NCBI GenBank assembly: GCA_045577175.1
Contig: JAZNHT010000061.1
Span: 1 to 62,942, forward strand
Length of the DNA stretch: 62,942 nucleotides
From: SIG701 sp045577175
GTDB lineage: Bacteria; Bacillota; Clostridia; Oscillospirales; CAG-272
Reading direction: 5' to 3'
Shown here: positions 32,190-39,715 of the stretch, one piece after another
Layout of the letters: each line of letters begins with the position of its first letter
How positions within the stretch are numbered: position 1 is the stretch's first letter
Made by a program: the position numbers and the translations under genes
The notes under the pieces: generated by a model
The model's database searches: none
The model's input: the letters and a program-made list of their open reading frames with translations, nothing else
What the model was told of the DNA's origin: nothing

Positions 32190-33272
32190 TCACGCAAGTC
32201 CGAACAGCTTTGCGAGATTCTCCTCGTTCAGCTTTGCGCCGATTACGCAGATGCGACCGATCACGGATGCCTCACCGTGACGGACATCGGGTGTGCCGGG
32301 CACGTAATCGAAATGAATGAAATGATCGCCGCCCGGGACGATGCCCTTCGCGCGCAGAACCGTGCCGTACTCCGCCTCGTTTTCCAGAGATGAGAGGATT
32401 GCCTCCATCTCCGCATCGGAATAGACGCGCGCGGTCTCGCGTCCCCAGCTTGTAAATACCTCGTCGGCATGGTGATGGTGGTGTTCGTGATCGTGGCAGC
32501 CGCACTCGCAGTGCTCGTCATGCTCATCGTGATCGTGATGATGGTGATGCTCGTGATCGTGACAGCCGCACTCGCAGTGCTCGTCATGCTCATCGTGATC
32601 GTGATGGTGATGCTCATGATCGTGATGATGGTGCGCCTCATGCGCGAGATGCGCAAGCTCGTCCGAAAGCGTGGATTTCTGCTCCATGGCGGAGAGAATC
32701 TGCGCACCGGTGAGCGCGTCCCACTCGGTCGTTACGAGAACTGCCTCCGGATTGTGCGCACGGATGAGCTCGATCACTGCGGTGATTTTGTCCTCGCTAA
32801 GTCCGGCGGTATGGCTCAAAATGATACATCCGGCGTGCTCGATCTGATTGTTGAAAAACTCGCCGAAATTCTTCATGTACATTTTGCATTTCTTCGCATC
32901 CACAACAGCAATCGCGGCGTTCAGCTCCATTTTGTCGGTGTCCACGGATTCGACCGCGCGGATGACGTCGCTGAGCTTGCCGACGCCGGACGGCTCAATC
33001 AGAATCCGCTCGGGCGCGTATTCCTCGATCACCTTCGTGAGCGCACGGCTGAAATCGCCGACCAGGCTGCAGCAGATACAGCCGGAGTTCATCTCGGTCG
33101 TTTTGATACCAGCCTCCGCCAAAAACGCGCTGTCCACGCCGATTTCGCCAAATTCGTTCTCGATCAGAACAATTTTTTCTTTATCGTATGCCTCGGCAAG
33201 CAGCTTTTTAATCAGCGTCGTCTTTCCTGCCCCGAGGAATCCGGAAAAAATATCAATCTTCGTCTTTTTCAT
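32190..33272 (-). CDS. CobW/G3E GTPase with histidine-rich metal-binding insert
   Basis: 360 residues. P-loop GFLGAGKTT (11-19), EFGEIGVD, CxCC motif C65-I-C67-C68 and IIEPSG-like ILIEPSGVG (Walker B region). Residues 211-268 are almost only His, Asp, Glu and Cys, built from two copies of a 22-residue unit. Such COG0523 GTPases deliver zinc or other metals to client proteins. After the insert follows the CobW C-terminal domain (VFTSWGRETARVYSDAEME). ATG 33272 is preceded by AGAGGTG. The metal is unknown; zinc or nickel are typical. Confidence 0.88.
   Translation of the reverse strand: MKKTKIDIFSGFLGAGKTTLIKKLLAEAYDKEKIVLIENEFGEIGVDSAFLAEAGIKTTEMNSGCICCSLVGDFSRALTKVIEEYAPERILIEPSGVGKLSDVIRAVESVDTDKMELNAAIAVVDAKKCKMYMKNFGEFFNNQIEHAGCIILSHTAGLSEDKITAVIELIRAHNPEAVLVTTEWDALTGAQILSAMEQKSTLSDELAHLAHEAHHHHDHEHHHHDHDEHDEHCECGCHDHEHHHHHDHDEHDEHCECGCHDHEHHHHHADEVFTSWGRETARVYSDAEMEAILSSLENEAEYGTVLRAKGIVPGGDHFIHFDYVPGTPDVRHGEASVIGRICVIGAKLNEENLAKLFGLA
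32487..32618 (-). repeat. 66-bp tandem repeat encoding the His-rich insert
   Basis: Two near-identical units (from 32487 and 32553), each coding for a block with DEHDEHCECGCHDHEHHHH. The second unit is a few bases shorter at its end. Confidence 0.85.
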
Positions 33273-33309
33273 AATTACACCTCTTGCGCTTGAAACAGTA
33301 TACCCTTTT

Positions 33310-33338
33310 ATTATACCTCTTTTCACCGTGGATTACAA
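33310..33338 (-). promoter_or_regulatory. Promoter of the CobW-CobW-CYTH operon
   Basis: Minus strand TTGTAA, 17 bp, TATAAT. No clear Zur-type palindrome was found around it. Confidence 0.7.
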
Positions 33339-33389
33339 GAGGATTTTTACCAAAAATCGGCACCTGCCGCTCTTTTTGCAAAACAAAAT

Positions 33390-33407
33390 GGCAGGGCTTC
33401 CCCTGCC
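33390..33407 (-). terminator. Terminator after the flavodoxin gene
   Basis: Stem GGCAGGG / CCCTGCC with a four-base loop; minus-strand tail ATTTTGTTTT. Confidence 0.78.
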
Positions 33408-33414
33408 GTCTGTT

Positions 33415-34038
33415 TTATCGGATATAACTAAACGCGACGCGCGCCTCCGCTTCGGGCGGCTCGATGCCTGCCTTGCGTGCGGCTTCCAGCGATCGGAGCA
33501 TCCACGCCATGTTTTTCCCGAGGCGGTGCATGATCTGTACGCCTTCTACATCTACCGCGACGTCCTCCGCGCGGCTGCCGTGTACCATGTTCCAATACTG
33601 CGAGGTCACAATCGGCATCTCCGCGAAGGCGAAATACTTATACAAAACGTCAAGCGTTGCCGTCGTACCTGCCCTGCGCGCCGACACAACTGCCGCCGCC
33701 GGCTTATGGCGGAGCGCATCTCCTGCCGTTCTCCAAAGGCGATCGAGCAGACAGATGAGTGAGCCGTTCGGCGAGGCATAGTACACGGGACTGCCGACAA
33801 CGAGCGCGTCCGCCGCCGCCATTTTTTCGGCGATCGCCGCGATCAGTCCGTCATCGAACGCGCATCTTTTCAAGGTTTTGCACGCGCCGCACGCCGTGCA
33901 TCCGCCGATCGGTTTTTTGCCGATATGTACGATCTCGTAATCGATCCCTGCCTCGGAAAGCGGCTTTGATACCTCGCTCAGCGCGGTAAAAGTACAGCCG
34001 TTTTCATGCGGACTGCCGTTAATCATCAGAACCTTCAT
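33415..34038 (-). CDS. Flavodoxin-family NAD(P)H-dependent oxidoreductase
   Basis: 207 residues. The FMN-binding start MKVLMINGSPHENGCTFTALSEV and the phosphate/isoalloxazine loops VVGSPVYYASPNGSLICLLDR are those of the NADPH-dependent FMN reductase group. A Cys cluster GGCTACGACKTLKRC at about 45-58 resembles iron-sulfur flavoproteins of anaerobes, where it would hold a 4Fe-4S centre. Electron partners are unknown. Last gene after trmK and Nif3. Confidence 0.88.
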   Translation of the reverse strand: MKVLMINGSPHENGCTFTALSEVSKPLSEAGIDYEIVHIGKKPIGGCTACGACKTLKRCAFDDGLIAAIAEKMAAADALVVGSPVYYASPNGSLICLLDRLWRTAGDALRHKPAAAVVSARRAGTTATLDVLYKYFAFAEMPIVTSQYWNMVHGSRAEDVAVDVEGVQIMHRLGKNMAWMLRSLEAARKAGIEPPEAEARVAFSYIR

Positions 34039-34056
34039 AAAATCCTCCGTAGTGTT

Positions 34057-34821
34057 TCAGATTTGGCGCGTGCGGTTGCTCACCGCAAACAGGCACTCCG
34101 CGCCGCTAATGTCCTGTACGGTTTTTGAAAGAGGAGCCAGCACGGGTGCCTCCGTGCAGTAATGCCCTGCTTCGATCACGTTGATACCTTCCTCCGCCGC
34201 ATCGAGCACGGTATTGTAGCTCGCGTCTCCCGTAACGAGCGTATCCGCACCCGCAAGCATCGCAGGGGTAATAAAATCCTTGCCGTCACCGCCGACAACG
34301 GCGACACGGCAAACGGGACGATCTCCCGTCAGTCTGACAGACGGCGCGCCGAGTGCGTCACGAACCGTCGCCGCAAAATCCTCCGCCGCCATCGGTGCGG
34401 AAAGAGTGCCGATTCTGCCGAGCGTGGGCGATTCGTCATCCCCGAATTTTTCAACATCGGTCAGCCCGATTTTTGCGACAAGCACATCGTTCACGCCGCC
34501 GTCTCCTGCATCCAGTCGGGTATGAAACGACATCACGGAGAGAGAAGCGGACAGCGCAGACAGCGATCTGCTGCCACTCAGTGTGAAGGGCGTCACCGCT
34601 TTCAGCGGACGAAACAGCATGGGATGATGCGTAATCAGCGCGTCAGCACCTGCGCGGATCGCCTCGGTGACAGTGGCTTCGGTCGCATCCAGCGCGAACA
34701 TCACGCGCTTCACCTCTCTGTTCGGATCGGGACAGATCATCAGCCCGTCGTTATCCCACGGGCAGGAAAGCGCGCGCGGATACAGCGCGTCAAGCGCTTC
34801 GTAAAGGGCAAGCACGTTCAT
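34057..34821 (-). CDS. Nif3-like dinuclear metal centre protein
   Basis: 254 residues from ATG 34821 (GGAGG upstream), overlapping no coding sequence of trmK but starting right at its stop. Marks: WDNDGLMICP, ALITHHPMLF (metal-binding His pair), SFHTRLDAGDGGVND, VVGGDGKDFI, and TGDASYNTVLDAAEEGINVIEAGHYCTE. Nif3 proteins form hexameric toroids with a two-metal site; the activity is still debated. Placement behind trmK is conserved in Firmicutes. Confidence 0.92.
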   Translation of the reverse strand: MNVLALYEALDALYPRALSCPWDNDGLMICPDPNREVKRVMFALDATEATVTEAIRAGADALITHHPMLFRPLKAVTPFTLSGSRSLSALSASLSVMSFHTRLDAGDGGVNDVLVAKIGLTDVEKFGDDESPTLGRIGTLSAPMAAEDFAATVRDALGAPSVRLTGDRPVCRVAVVGGDGKDFITPAMLAGADTLVTGDASYNTVLDAAEEGINVIEAGHYCTEAPVLAPLSKTVQDISGAECLFAVSNRTRQI

Positions 34822-34822
34822 T

Positions 34823-35569
34823 TCATTCCTCCGTCGTTTGTTTCGGCAATTCGATGCCGTTCTCCGCGGCGATTTTGGCAAGCTCCGCGATAAGCGCCGC
34901 CTCCGCCGAGGTATCAAGGTTTCCGGCGCGCCGTCCGCGGCATTTTTTCACTGCCGTGCGGTATTCTCTGAGAAGATACGGCGCAAACAGCACTTCAGCC
35001 GCGCCCCGTCTGATATGCGCCGCGCCGAGAATCCTCTCCGTCGGTGTGGGCGTGCGCACCTGCCCGTCATAGGAAACGGCGAGGCAGGTATAGATCCTCC
35101 CCGATGCCTCTGCGAGACGTTCGTCCTCAATCACGTATCCTGCACGTGCAAGATACGCACGGAGATCCTCCACAGACGACATCGGCTGGAGAATACAACG
35201 CACGCCGCTTTTTTGCGTGTACGGTGCGTCGTTCAGAATGCCCGCGATCATCTCGCCGCCCATGCCGCAGACAGCAATATCGGTAACACCGAGGGTCTCA
35301 AGATCAATCTCGGCAACGCCGTCGGCAAGCACAAAATCCATACGGTCCGCGACACCGTATTTCGCCGCGTGCTCTCTGGCACTCGCAAGCGGTCCTTCGT
35401 TAATATCGGACGCAAGTGCGCGTGGGCAAACGTCGGTGAGAAGCAAAAAAATCGGCAGATACGCGTGATCCGTACCGACGTCGGCAACGATGCCGCCTTT
35501 TCGCACAAACGATGATGCCAGCGCAAGACGCGCATCCAAAACGGGCAGATTTTTCAAATCCATATGCAT
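34823..35569 (-). CDS. trmK: tRNA (adenine(22)-N1)-methyltransferase TrmK
   Basis: 248 residues. TrmK methylates A22 in tRNAs with S-adenosylmethionine. Marks: KGGIVADVGTDHAYLPIFLL (SAM motif I), ALASDINEGPLASAREHAAKY, ICGMGG-like AVCGMGGEMIAGIL, and RCILQPMSSVEDLRAYLA. No convincing ribosome site is seen before the ATGs at 35569 or 35563, and the terminator of the DUF1858 gene lies only 14 bp upstream, so the gene's expression signals are unusual. Coupled to Nif3 downstream. Confidence 0.9.
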   Translation of the reverse strand: MHMDLKNLPVLDARLALASSFVRKGGIVADVGTDHAYLPIFLLLTDVCPRALASDINEGPLASAREHAAKYGVADRMDFVLADGVAEIDLETLGVTDIAVCGMGGEMIAGILNDAPYTQKSGVRCILQPMSSVEDLRAYLARAGYVIEDERLAEASGRIYTCLAVSYDGQVRTPTPTERILGAAHIRRGAAEVLFAPYLLREYRTAVKKCRGRRAGNLDTSAEAALIAELAKIAAENGIELPKQTTEE

Positions 35570-35582
35570 ACCGTAAGCAAAA

Positions 35583-35610
35583 CGGCGGGAGTTTTCCCGC
35601 CGCTTTCTTT
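35583..35610 (-). terminator. Terminator after the DUF1858 gene
   Basis: Stem CGGCGGG / CCCGCCG (35583-35602), minus-strand tail TTTTGCTT. It overlaps the approach to trmK. Confidence 0.78.
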
Positions 35611-35615
35611 CATTC

Positions 35616-35819
35616 TCAGTTTTTCTTTGCGAAGTGCGCGTTCAGCTTGGCAACAAGCTCGTCGGGATCCGTACCGTGCACAGCACAAGCGTCCTCGATG
35701 CTCTCGCCGCGGGATGCAGGGCATCCGAGGCAGTGCATACCGATTGCAAGAAAATACTGCGCGGTTTCCATATCCGCATCCAGAACTTCACCGATAATGC
35801 TCTTTTTTGTTACTTCCAT
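35616..35819 (-). CDS. DUF1858 protein
   Basis: 67 residues from ATG 35819 (AAAGAGGT upstream). The pattern TKKSIIGEVLDADMETAQYFLAIGMHCLGCPASRGESIEDAC is typical of the DUF1858 group, which often carries a C-x-x-C (here C-L-G-C) and occurs in anaerobes alone or fused to redox or hybrid-cluster-type proteins. Its role is not settled; a disulfide or metal site is likely. It follows murA by 28 bp. Confidence 0.85.
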   Translation of the reverse strand: MEVTKKSIIGEVLDADMETAQYFLAIGMHCLGCPASRGESIEDACAVHGTDPDELVAKLNAHFAKKN

Positions 35820-35847
35820 CGTTTTATACCTCTTTTTGAAAATTTGC

Positions 35848-37140
35848 TTAATTTGCTTTTTTGACCGCATCGTCATCCGGCACGACCGTGCGGCGAATAT
35901 CGGCACCGAGCGCACGCAATTTACCGACGATGTCATCATATCCGCGCTCGATCAGGTGAATATCCGTAACCTCCGTCTCACCCTCGGCGATCAGTCCTGC
36001 GATAATCATCGCGACACCTGCACGGAGATCGACTGCCTTCAGCGGCGCGGCGGACAGCGGTGTGCCGCCCTCGATGATCGCCGTTCTGCCGTCCACCTTG
36101 ATCTGTGCGCCCATGCGTCTGAGCTCGTCAACGTAGCGGAAGCGGTTTTCATACACGCCTTCGGTCATATAACTGACGCCCGGCACCTGCGTGAGCAGCA
36201 CCGTCATCTGCGGATGCATATCGGTCGGATAGCCCGGATACGGATGCGTTTTAACGCTCGTGCGCGTCATCGTATCCGTGCCCTTGACAACGACCGCGTC
36301 ATCCAGCTCCTCAACGGAGACACCCATCTCCTCAAGTTTTGCCGCCACCGACTCAAGATGCTTCGGGATGACGTTGTTCACCCGTACACAGCCCTTCGTG
36401 GCTGCTGCGGCAATCATGAACGTGCCTGCCTCAATCATATCGGGGATGATCGCGTAGTTACAGCCGTACAGGCTCTTTACACCCTTGATTTTTATCATGT
36501 CCGTACCTGCGCCGCGGATGTTCGCTCCGCAGGTATTGAGGAAGTTCGCAAGGTCAACGATATGCGGCTCACGCGCCGCGTTATCGATAACGGTGGTGCC
36601 CTCCGCCGTGACGGCGGCAAGCATGATATTGATCGTCGCGCCGACGGAAACGAGGTCGAAGAAAATATTCGTTCCCGTAAGGTGACCGTCCTTCGCTTCG
36701 ATCGAAATATTGCCGTTTTCGATATTCACCTCGCCGCCGAGCGCCTCAAAGCCCTTGATGTGCTGGTCGATCGGTCTTTCTCCGAAATCGCAGCCGCCGG
36801 GGAAGCCGACGGACGCACGCCCGAAGCGACCAAGCTCGGCACCGAGCAAGTAATAGGATGCCCGCATCTGGCGGAACAACTCATACGGCACGGCATGTAT
36901 ATCTATATTCGTACAGTCAATTTCATACGTGTTTTTCGTAATCATGCGCACGGCTGCGCCCATCTCCTTGAGGATGGAAAGCGAGAGCGCGACGTCCCGC
37001 ACAGCGGGGACGTTCTCAATAACGCATTTGCTCTTTATCAGAACACAGGCATAAATAATGGGCAATGCGGCATTTTTCATACCGCTGATTTCCACATTGC
37101 CGAACAGCGGCTTACCGCCGCGAATGGCGATCTTCTCCAT
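35848..37140 (-). CDS. murA: UDP-N-acetylglucosamine 1-carboxyvinyltransferase
   Basis: 430 residues from ATG 37140. MurA transfers enolpyruvate from PEP to UDP-GlcNAc, the first committed step of peptidoglycan synthesis. K22-N23 in GMKNAALPIIYA bind substrate; C117 in GFPGGCDFGERPID is the residue that fosfomycin attacks, so the enzyme should be sensitive; PYPGYPTDMHPQM and GVYENRFRYVDEL follow. Its leader starts about 140 bp upstream. The gene lies downstream of the wal operon, with its own possible promoter. Confidence 0.95.
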   Translation of the reverse strand: MEKIAIRGGKPLFGNVEISGMKNAALPIIYACVLIKSKCVIENVPAVRDVALSLSILKEMGAAVRMITKNTYEIDCTNIDIHAVPYELFRQMRASYYLLGAELGRFGRASVGFPGGCDFGERPIDQHIKGFEALGGEVNIENGNISIEAKDGHLTGTNIFFDLVSVGATINIMLAAVTAEGTTVIDNAAREPHIVDLANFLNTCGANIRGAGTDMIKIKGVKSLYGCNYAIIPDMIEAGTFMIAAAATKGCVRVNNVIPKHLESVAAKLEEMGVSVEELDDAVVVKGTDTMTRTSVKTHPYPGYPTDMHPQMTVLLTQVPGVSYMTEGVYENRFRYVDELRRMGAQIKVDGRTAIIEGGTPLSAAPLKAVDLRAGVAMIIAGLIAEGETEVTDIHLIERGYDDIVGKLRALGADIRRTVVPDDDAVKKAN

Positions 37141-37287
37141 TCTATAGCCATGTCCGTCCACAGGGCGGACTCCCTTTCGATTCATATATTTCGTATATTC
37201 GATTATGTAGGCAAAATTTCCCGTCGGATCTGTTTTTTGGGAATTGCCGAAAATTTCAAGTTCATGCTACTCCATAGTACCGTATAT

Positions 37288-37316
37288 ATTATAACAACTT
37301 TTTCAGCAAATGGGAA
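37288..37316 (-). promoter_or_regulatory. Possible promoter of murA
   Basis: Minus strand TATAAT with a weak TTCCCA 17 bp upstream, about 150 bp before murA in an A/T-rich region. Confidence 0.45.
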
Positions 37317-37390
37317 GAGCTATTTTTCATTTTTTCATATTTTTCACAGTTTTAGTCATTTTGCACACCAAACACACACTTCGAGAAGCA

Positions 37391-38341
37391 TTATTCTGTA
37401 TAAAGTGTGCCGTCCACACCGTTGAACAGATACGTTTCGCCTGTGTCCGTTGTAACATTCCAGGCAGGAATCATATAAAACATCCCCGTATCCGCGTGAT
37501 AATAGACCGCATACACAAGAGCAAGAGACGTGATCTCCGTCGAAACGGAATCCCCCTCCGCCATGATGCGCTCCTTCACACTGTACAGTATATTGATCTG
37601 ATCGTACAATTGTGCAGAATATGTCGTTTCGATCTCGGCAAAGCACCATTCTCCGCTCATACCGATGACCTCGCCTTCAAAAACGGCAAATGCCGAACAC
37701 AAATTCGTCACACGCGTATCACGCACCCTCTGCACGCAAACGAAATAATCCACCTTGGATGCCTCATCCCGTCCGCAAAACAGCAGCTCGTACCCGATCG
37801 GATACGAAGCACTGCGCTCCGTAATGCCGTCTGCACGCATCAGAAAGCGCTCCACCGTCGCCGAAAGGCGACTCTCTTCACGAGAGGAAAGCGCGGCAAG
37901 CGCACCGTTCTCAACGGATGCGATGAAGTCCGCTTCGAAAAAGCCCCGCTCCTCCAAGAGTTCAGAAAAGTCAGATGCTTCATAGCGAATTTGAAAACCG
38001 CCGTCAAACGCACAGCGATCGCCGTTTTCCATGGAAAGCACGACACCGTTCGGCGAGGGAAAAGACAAGCTCACCTCACTGCCGCTGAGGGCAGAAGCGG
38101 TATCCGTAAAATAGGCCTCCGCAAGCGTGCCGCCGTAAATGACCGCCGTCTCCTTTTTGCGGCTGAGTGCGCCGTCTGCGATCGTAATCCCGTCCTTTTC
38201 GAGCAGCTGAATAATCTTCTCCACAGACGGCTCAGGAAGATACTCCGACTGACGAGCCTGCTCTCTTATCATATAGAGCAGAAACAGATTGAACGCGCAT
38301 AAAACGGCGATCACGACAATTTTCACCCGATTCCAGCCCAT
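37391..38341 (-). CDS. yycI: YycI-like regulator of WalK
   Basis: 316 residues from ATG 38341 (ACGGAGGA upstream). One N-terminal membrane helix (VKIVVIAVLCAFNLFLLYMI), then a soluble outer domain with SLSFPSPNGVVLSMENGD, SYPIGYELLF, and the ending GMFYMIPAWNVTTDTGETYLFNGVDGTLYTE, which is the YycI/regulator PepSY-like pattern. In Bacillus YycI binds WalK in the membrane together with YycH and restrains it. The low conservation makes this call depend partly on position, right after yycH. Confidence 0.7.
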   Translation of the reverse strand: MGWNRVKIVVIAVLCAFNLFLLYMIREQARQSEYLPEPSVEKIIQLLEKDGITIADGALSRKKETAVIYGGTLAEAYFTDTASALSGSEVSLSFPSPNGVVLSMENGDRCAFDGGFQIRYEASDFSELLEERGFFEADFIASVENGALAALSSREESRLSATVERFLMRADGITERSASYPIGYELLFCGRDEASKVDYFVCVQRVRDTRVTNLCSAFAVFEGEVIGMSGEWCFAEIETTYSAQLYDQINILYSVKERIMAEGDSVSTEITSLALVYAVYYHADTGMFYMIPAWNVTTDTGETYLFNGVDGTLYTE

Positions 38342-38342
38342 C

Positions 38343-39689
38343 TTATTCCTCCGTCCCCTCGTATGCGATCCACTGTGCAAAAGCGGTCGGCTCCGCCGCA
38401 GAGACAAGATATGCCAGATCCACAAGATCCGTACCGAACAGGCGGATACTCCACGATTCAAGGAATGCCTCACAGTACGTGAGCTGACGCTGCACAGCTA
38501 CCGTGCGCCAGACCATTCCCGTCAGATTACCTCCCGTGAACGTCATGGAAAAAGCGATGTCGTCCCCATCGGTGAAAACCGGCAGATTGTCCGCACACAA
38601 AGAAAAGCGAAGTGTCAGCGACACCCCGTCCGTCTGCACGGAGGTAAGGCACAAAGACGCATCTCCGCCCGTATAGCGGGCATCCATTGCGGCAACCTCG
38701 GAAATCCAGACGGAAGCAGCACGCAGATACGTATACACATCCACGTCCCCCTTGACGGAGCAAAATTCGCTGACGCTCACGCCGCCGTCCTCCGCCGCCG
38801 TATAGGTAATCCGATCCGACGTACAGGTGAGAACACCGTGCGATTCCACGTACACAGCCGTGCCGTCGGGCTCCACGTGATAATTCAGCTTGTCGGGATT
38901 GAAGCGGAATTGGCGCACCCATTTTTCAAAATGGGCTTCATTCGTCATGATTTCGCCGCAGATGCCCTCCTGAACGGCAATTTCGCGCGAGGAAATCTTC
39001 TCCGTAATCACGCAGTTGTGCGTGAAATCACAGGGATAAAACACATCCGGATACATGGACGCATATGAGGAAAAATCTCTCAAAAGCACTTCTGCATCGG
39101 CACGGAAGGAATACACACCCGTCTCCCCACGCACGACAACAACCGTCTCTCCGTCGGCAAACCGAATACACAATTCCGAAACCGAAACTGTCTCCGCCTG
39201 CCGTACACGGGAAGCCTCTCCGGTCTCCGCCGCCGCAAATGCATGAATGATCTGATACGGCAGCGGCTCGCGGTAGCGGATATAAATAAAATCGGAAGCG
39301 GATACCGTATGCTGCCAGAGTTCCTCCCTCGCGCGTACCGGCGTTTCGGAAAAGCCCGACGCCAAAACAGGTGCGAGCTCTGCGTACAGATCCCCGATGA
39401 CCGCCGCGGAATTGACTGCCGCATATGTGCCGTCCGCCGAGGCAATGGCGATCTCCGCCGGCTGCAAAAGCGACGGCGTCAGCGAATACACCGCATCCTG
39501 TGCGGAGGCGGAGAGCATCCGCAGATCAAACGGGACAGCCTCCTCTGTGTCCGTCTTGATGCTGCCGTTCAAAAAAATTCCGCACTGAAGAAAAACGAGA
39601 AACAAAAGGACAAAGATCCCCACGTTCAAGGAAACAGACAAAAAGCGCTCGCTTTTGCACAAAGCCCACACATCTCTCGGCTTTATCAT
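38343..39689 (-). CDS. yycH: YycH-like regulator of WalK
   Basis: 448 residues. Short cytoplasmic start, one membrane helix (VSLNVGIFVLLFLVFLQCGIFL), then a large outer domain with many beta strands and an acidic C-terminus. Residues DKLNYHVEPDGTAVYVESHGVL resemble the YycH centre. YycH and YycI form a complex that controls WalK in Bacilli. The start is preceded by AAAGGAG. It stands between walK and yycI with gaps of 26 and 1 bp. Confidence 0.75.
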   Translation of the reverse strand: MIKPRDVWALCKSERFLSVSLNVGIFVLLFLVFLQCGIFLNGSIKTDTEEAVPFDLRMLSASAQDAVYSLTPSLLQPAEIAIASADGTYAAVNSAAVIGDLYAELAPVLASGFSETPVRAREELWQHTVSASDFIYIRYREPLPYQIIHAFAAAETGEASRVRQAETVSVSELCIRFADGETVVVVRGETGVYSFRADAEVLLRDFSSYASMYPDVFYPCDFTHNCVITEKISSREIAVQEGICGEIMTNEAHFEKWVRQFRFNPDKLNYHVEPDGTAVYVESHGVLTCTSDRITYTAAEDGGVSVSEFCSVKGDVDVYTYLRAASVWISEVAAMDARYTGGDASLCLTSVQTDGVSLTLRFSLCADNLPVFTDGDDIAFSMTFTGGNLTGMVWRTVAVQRQLTYCEAFLESWSIRLFGTDLVDLAYLVSAAEPTAFAQWIAYEGTEE

Positions 39690-39715
39690 CGGGGGATCTC
39701 CTTTCTTTCAAAATT

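Noticed and set aside
32461..32640. CRISPR-like or regulatory repeat at the His-rich region
   Set aside because: The repeat is in frame within a CobW gene, has only two units without spacers, and encodes metal-binding residues.
33273..33345. Zur-box operator in front of the CobW operon
   Set aside because: No TCGTAAT-n-ATTACGA-like palindrome is present around the promoter; only a single TTGTAAT half is seen, which is the -35.
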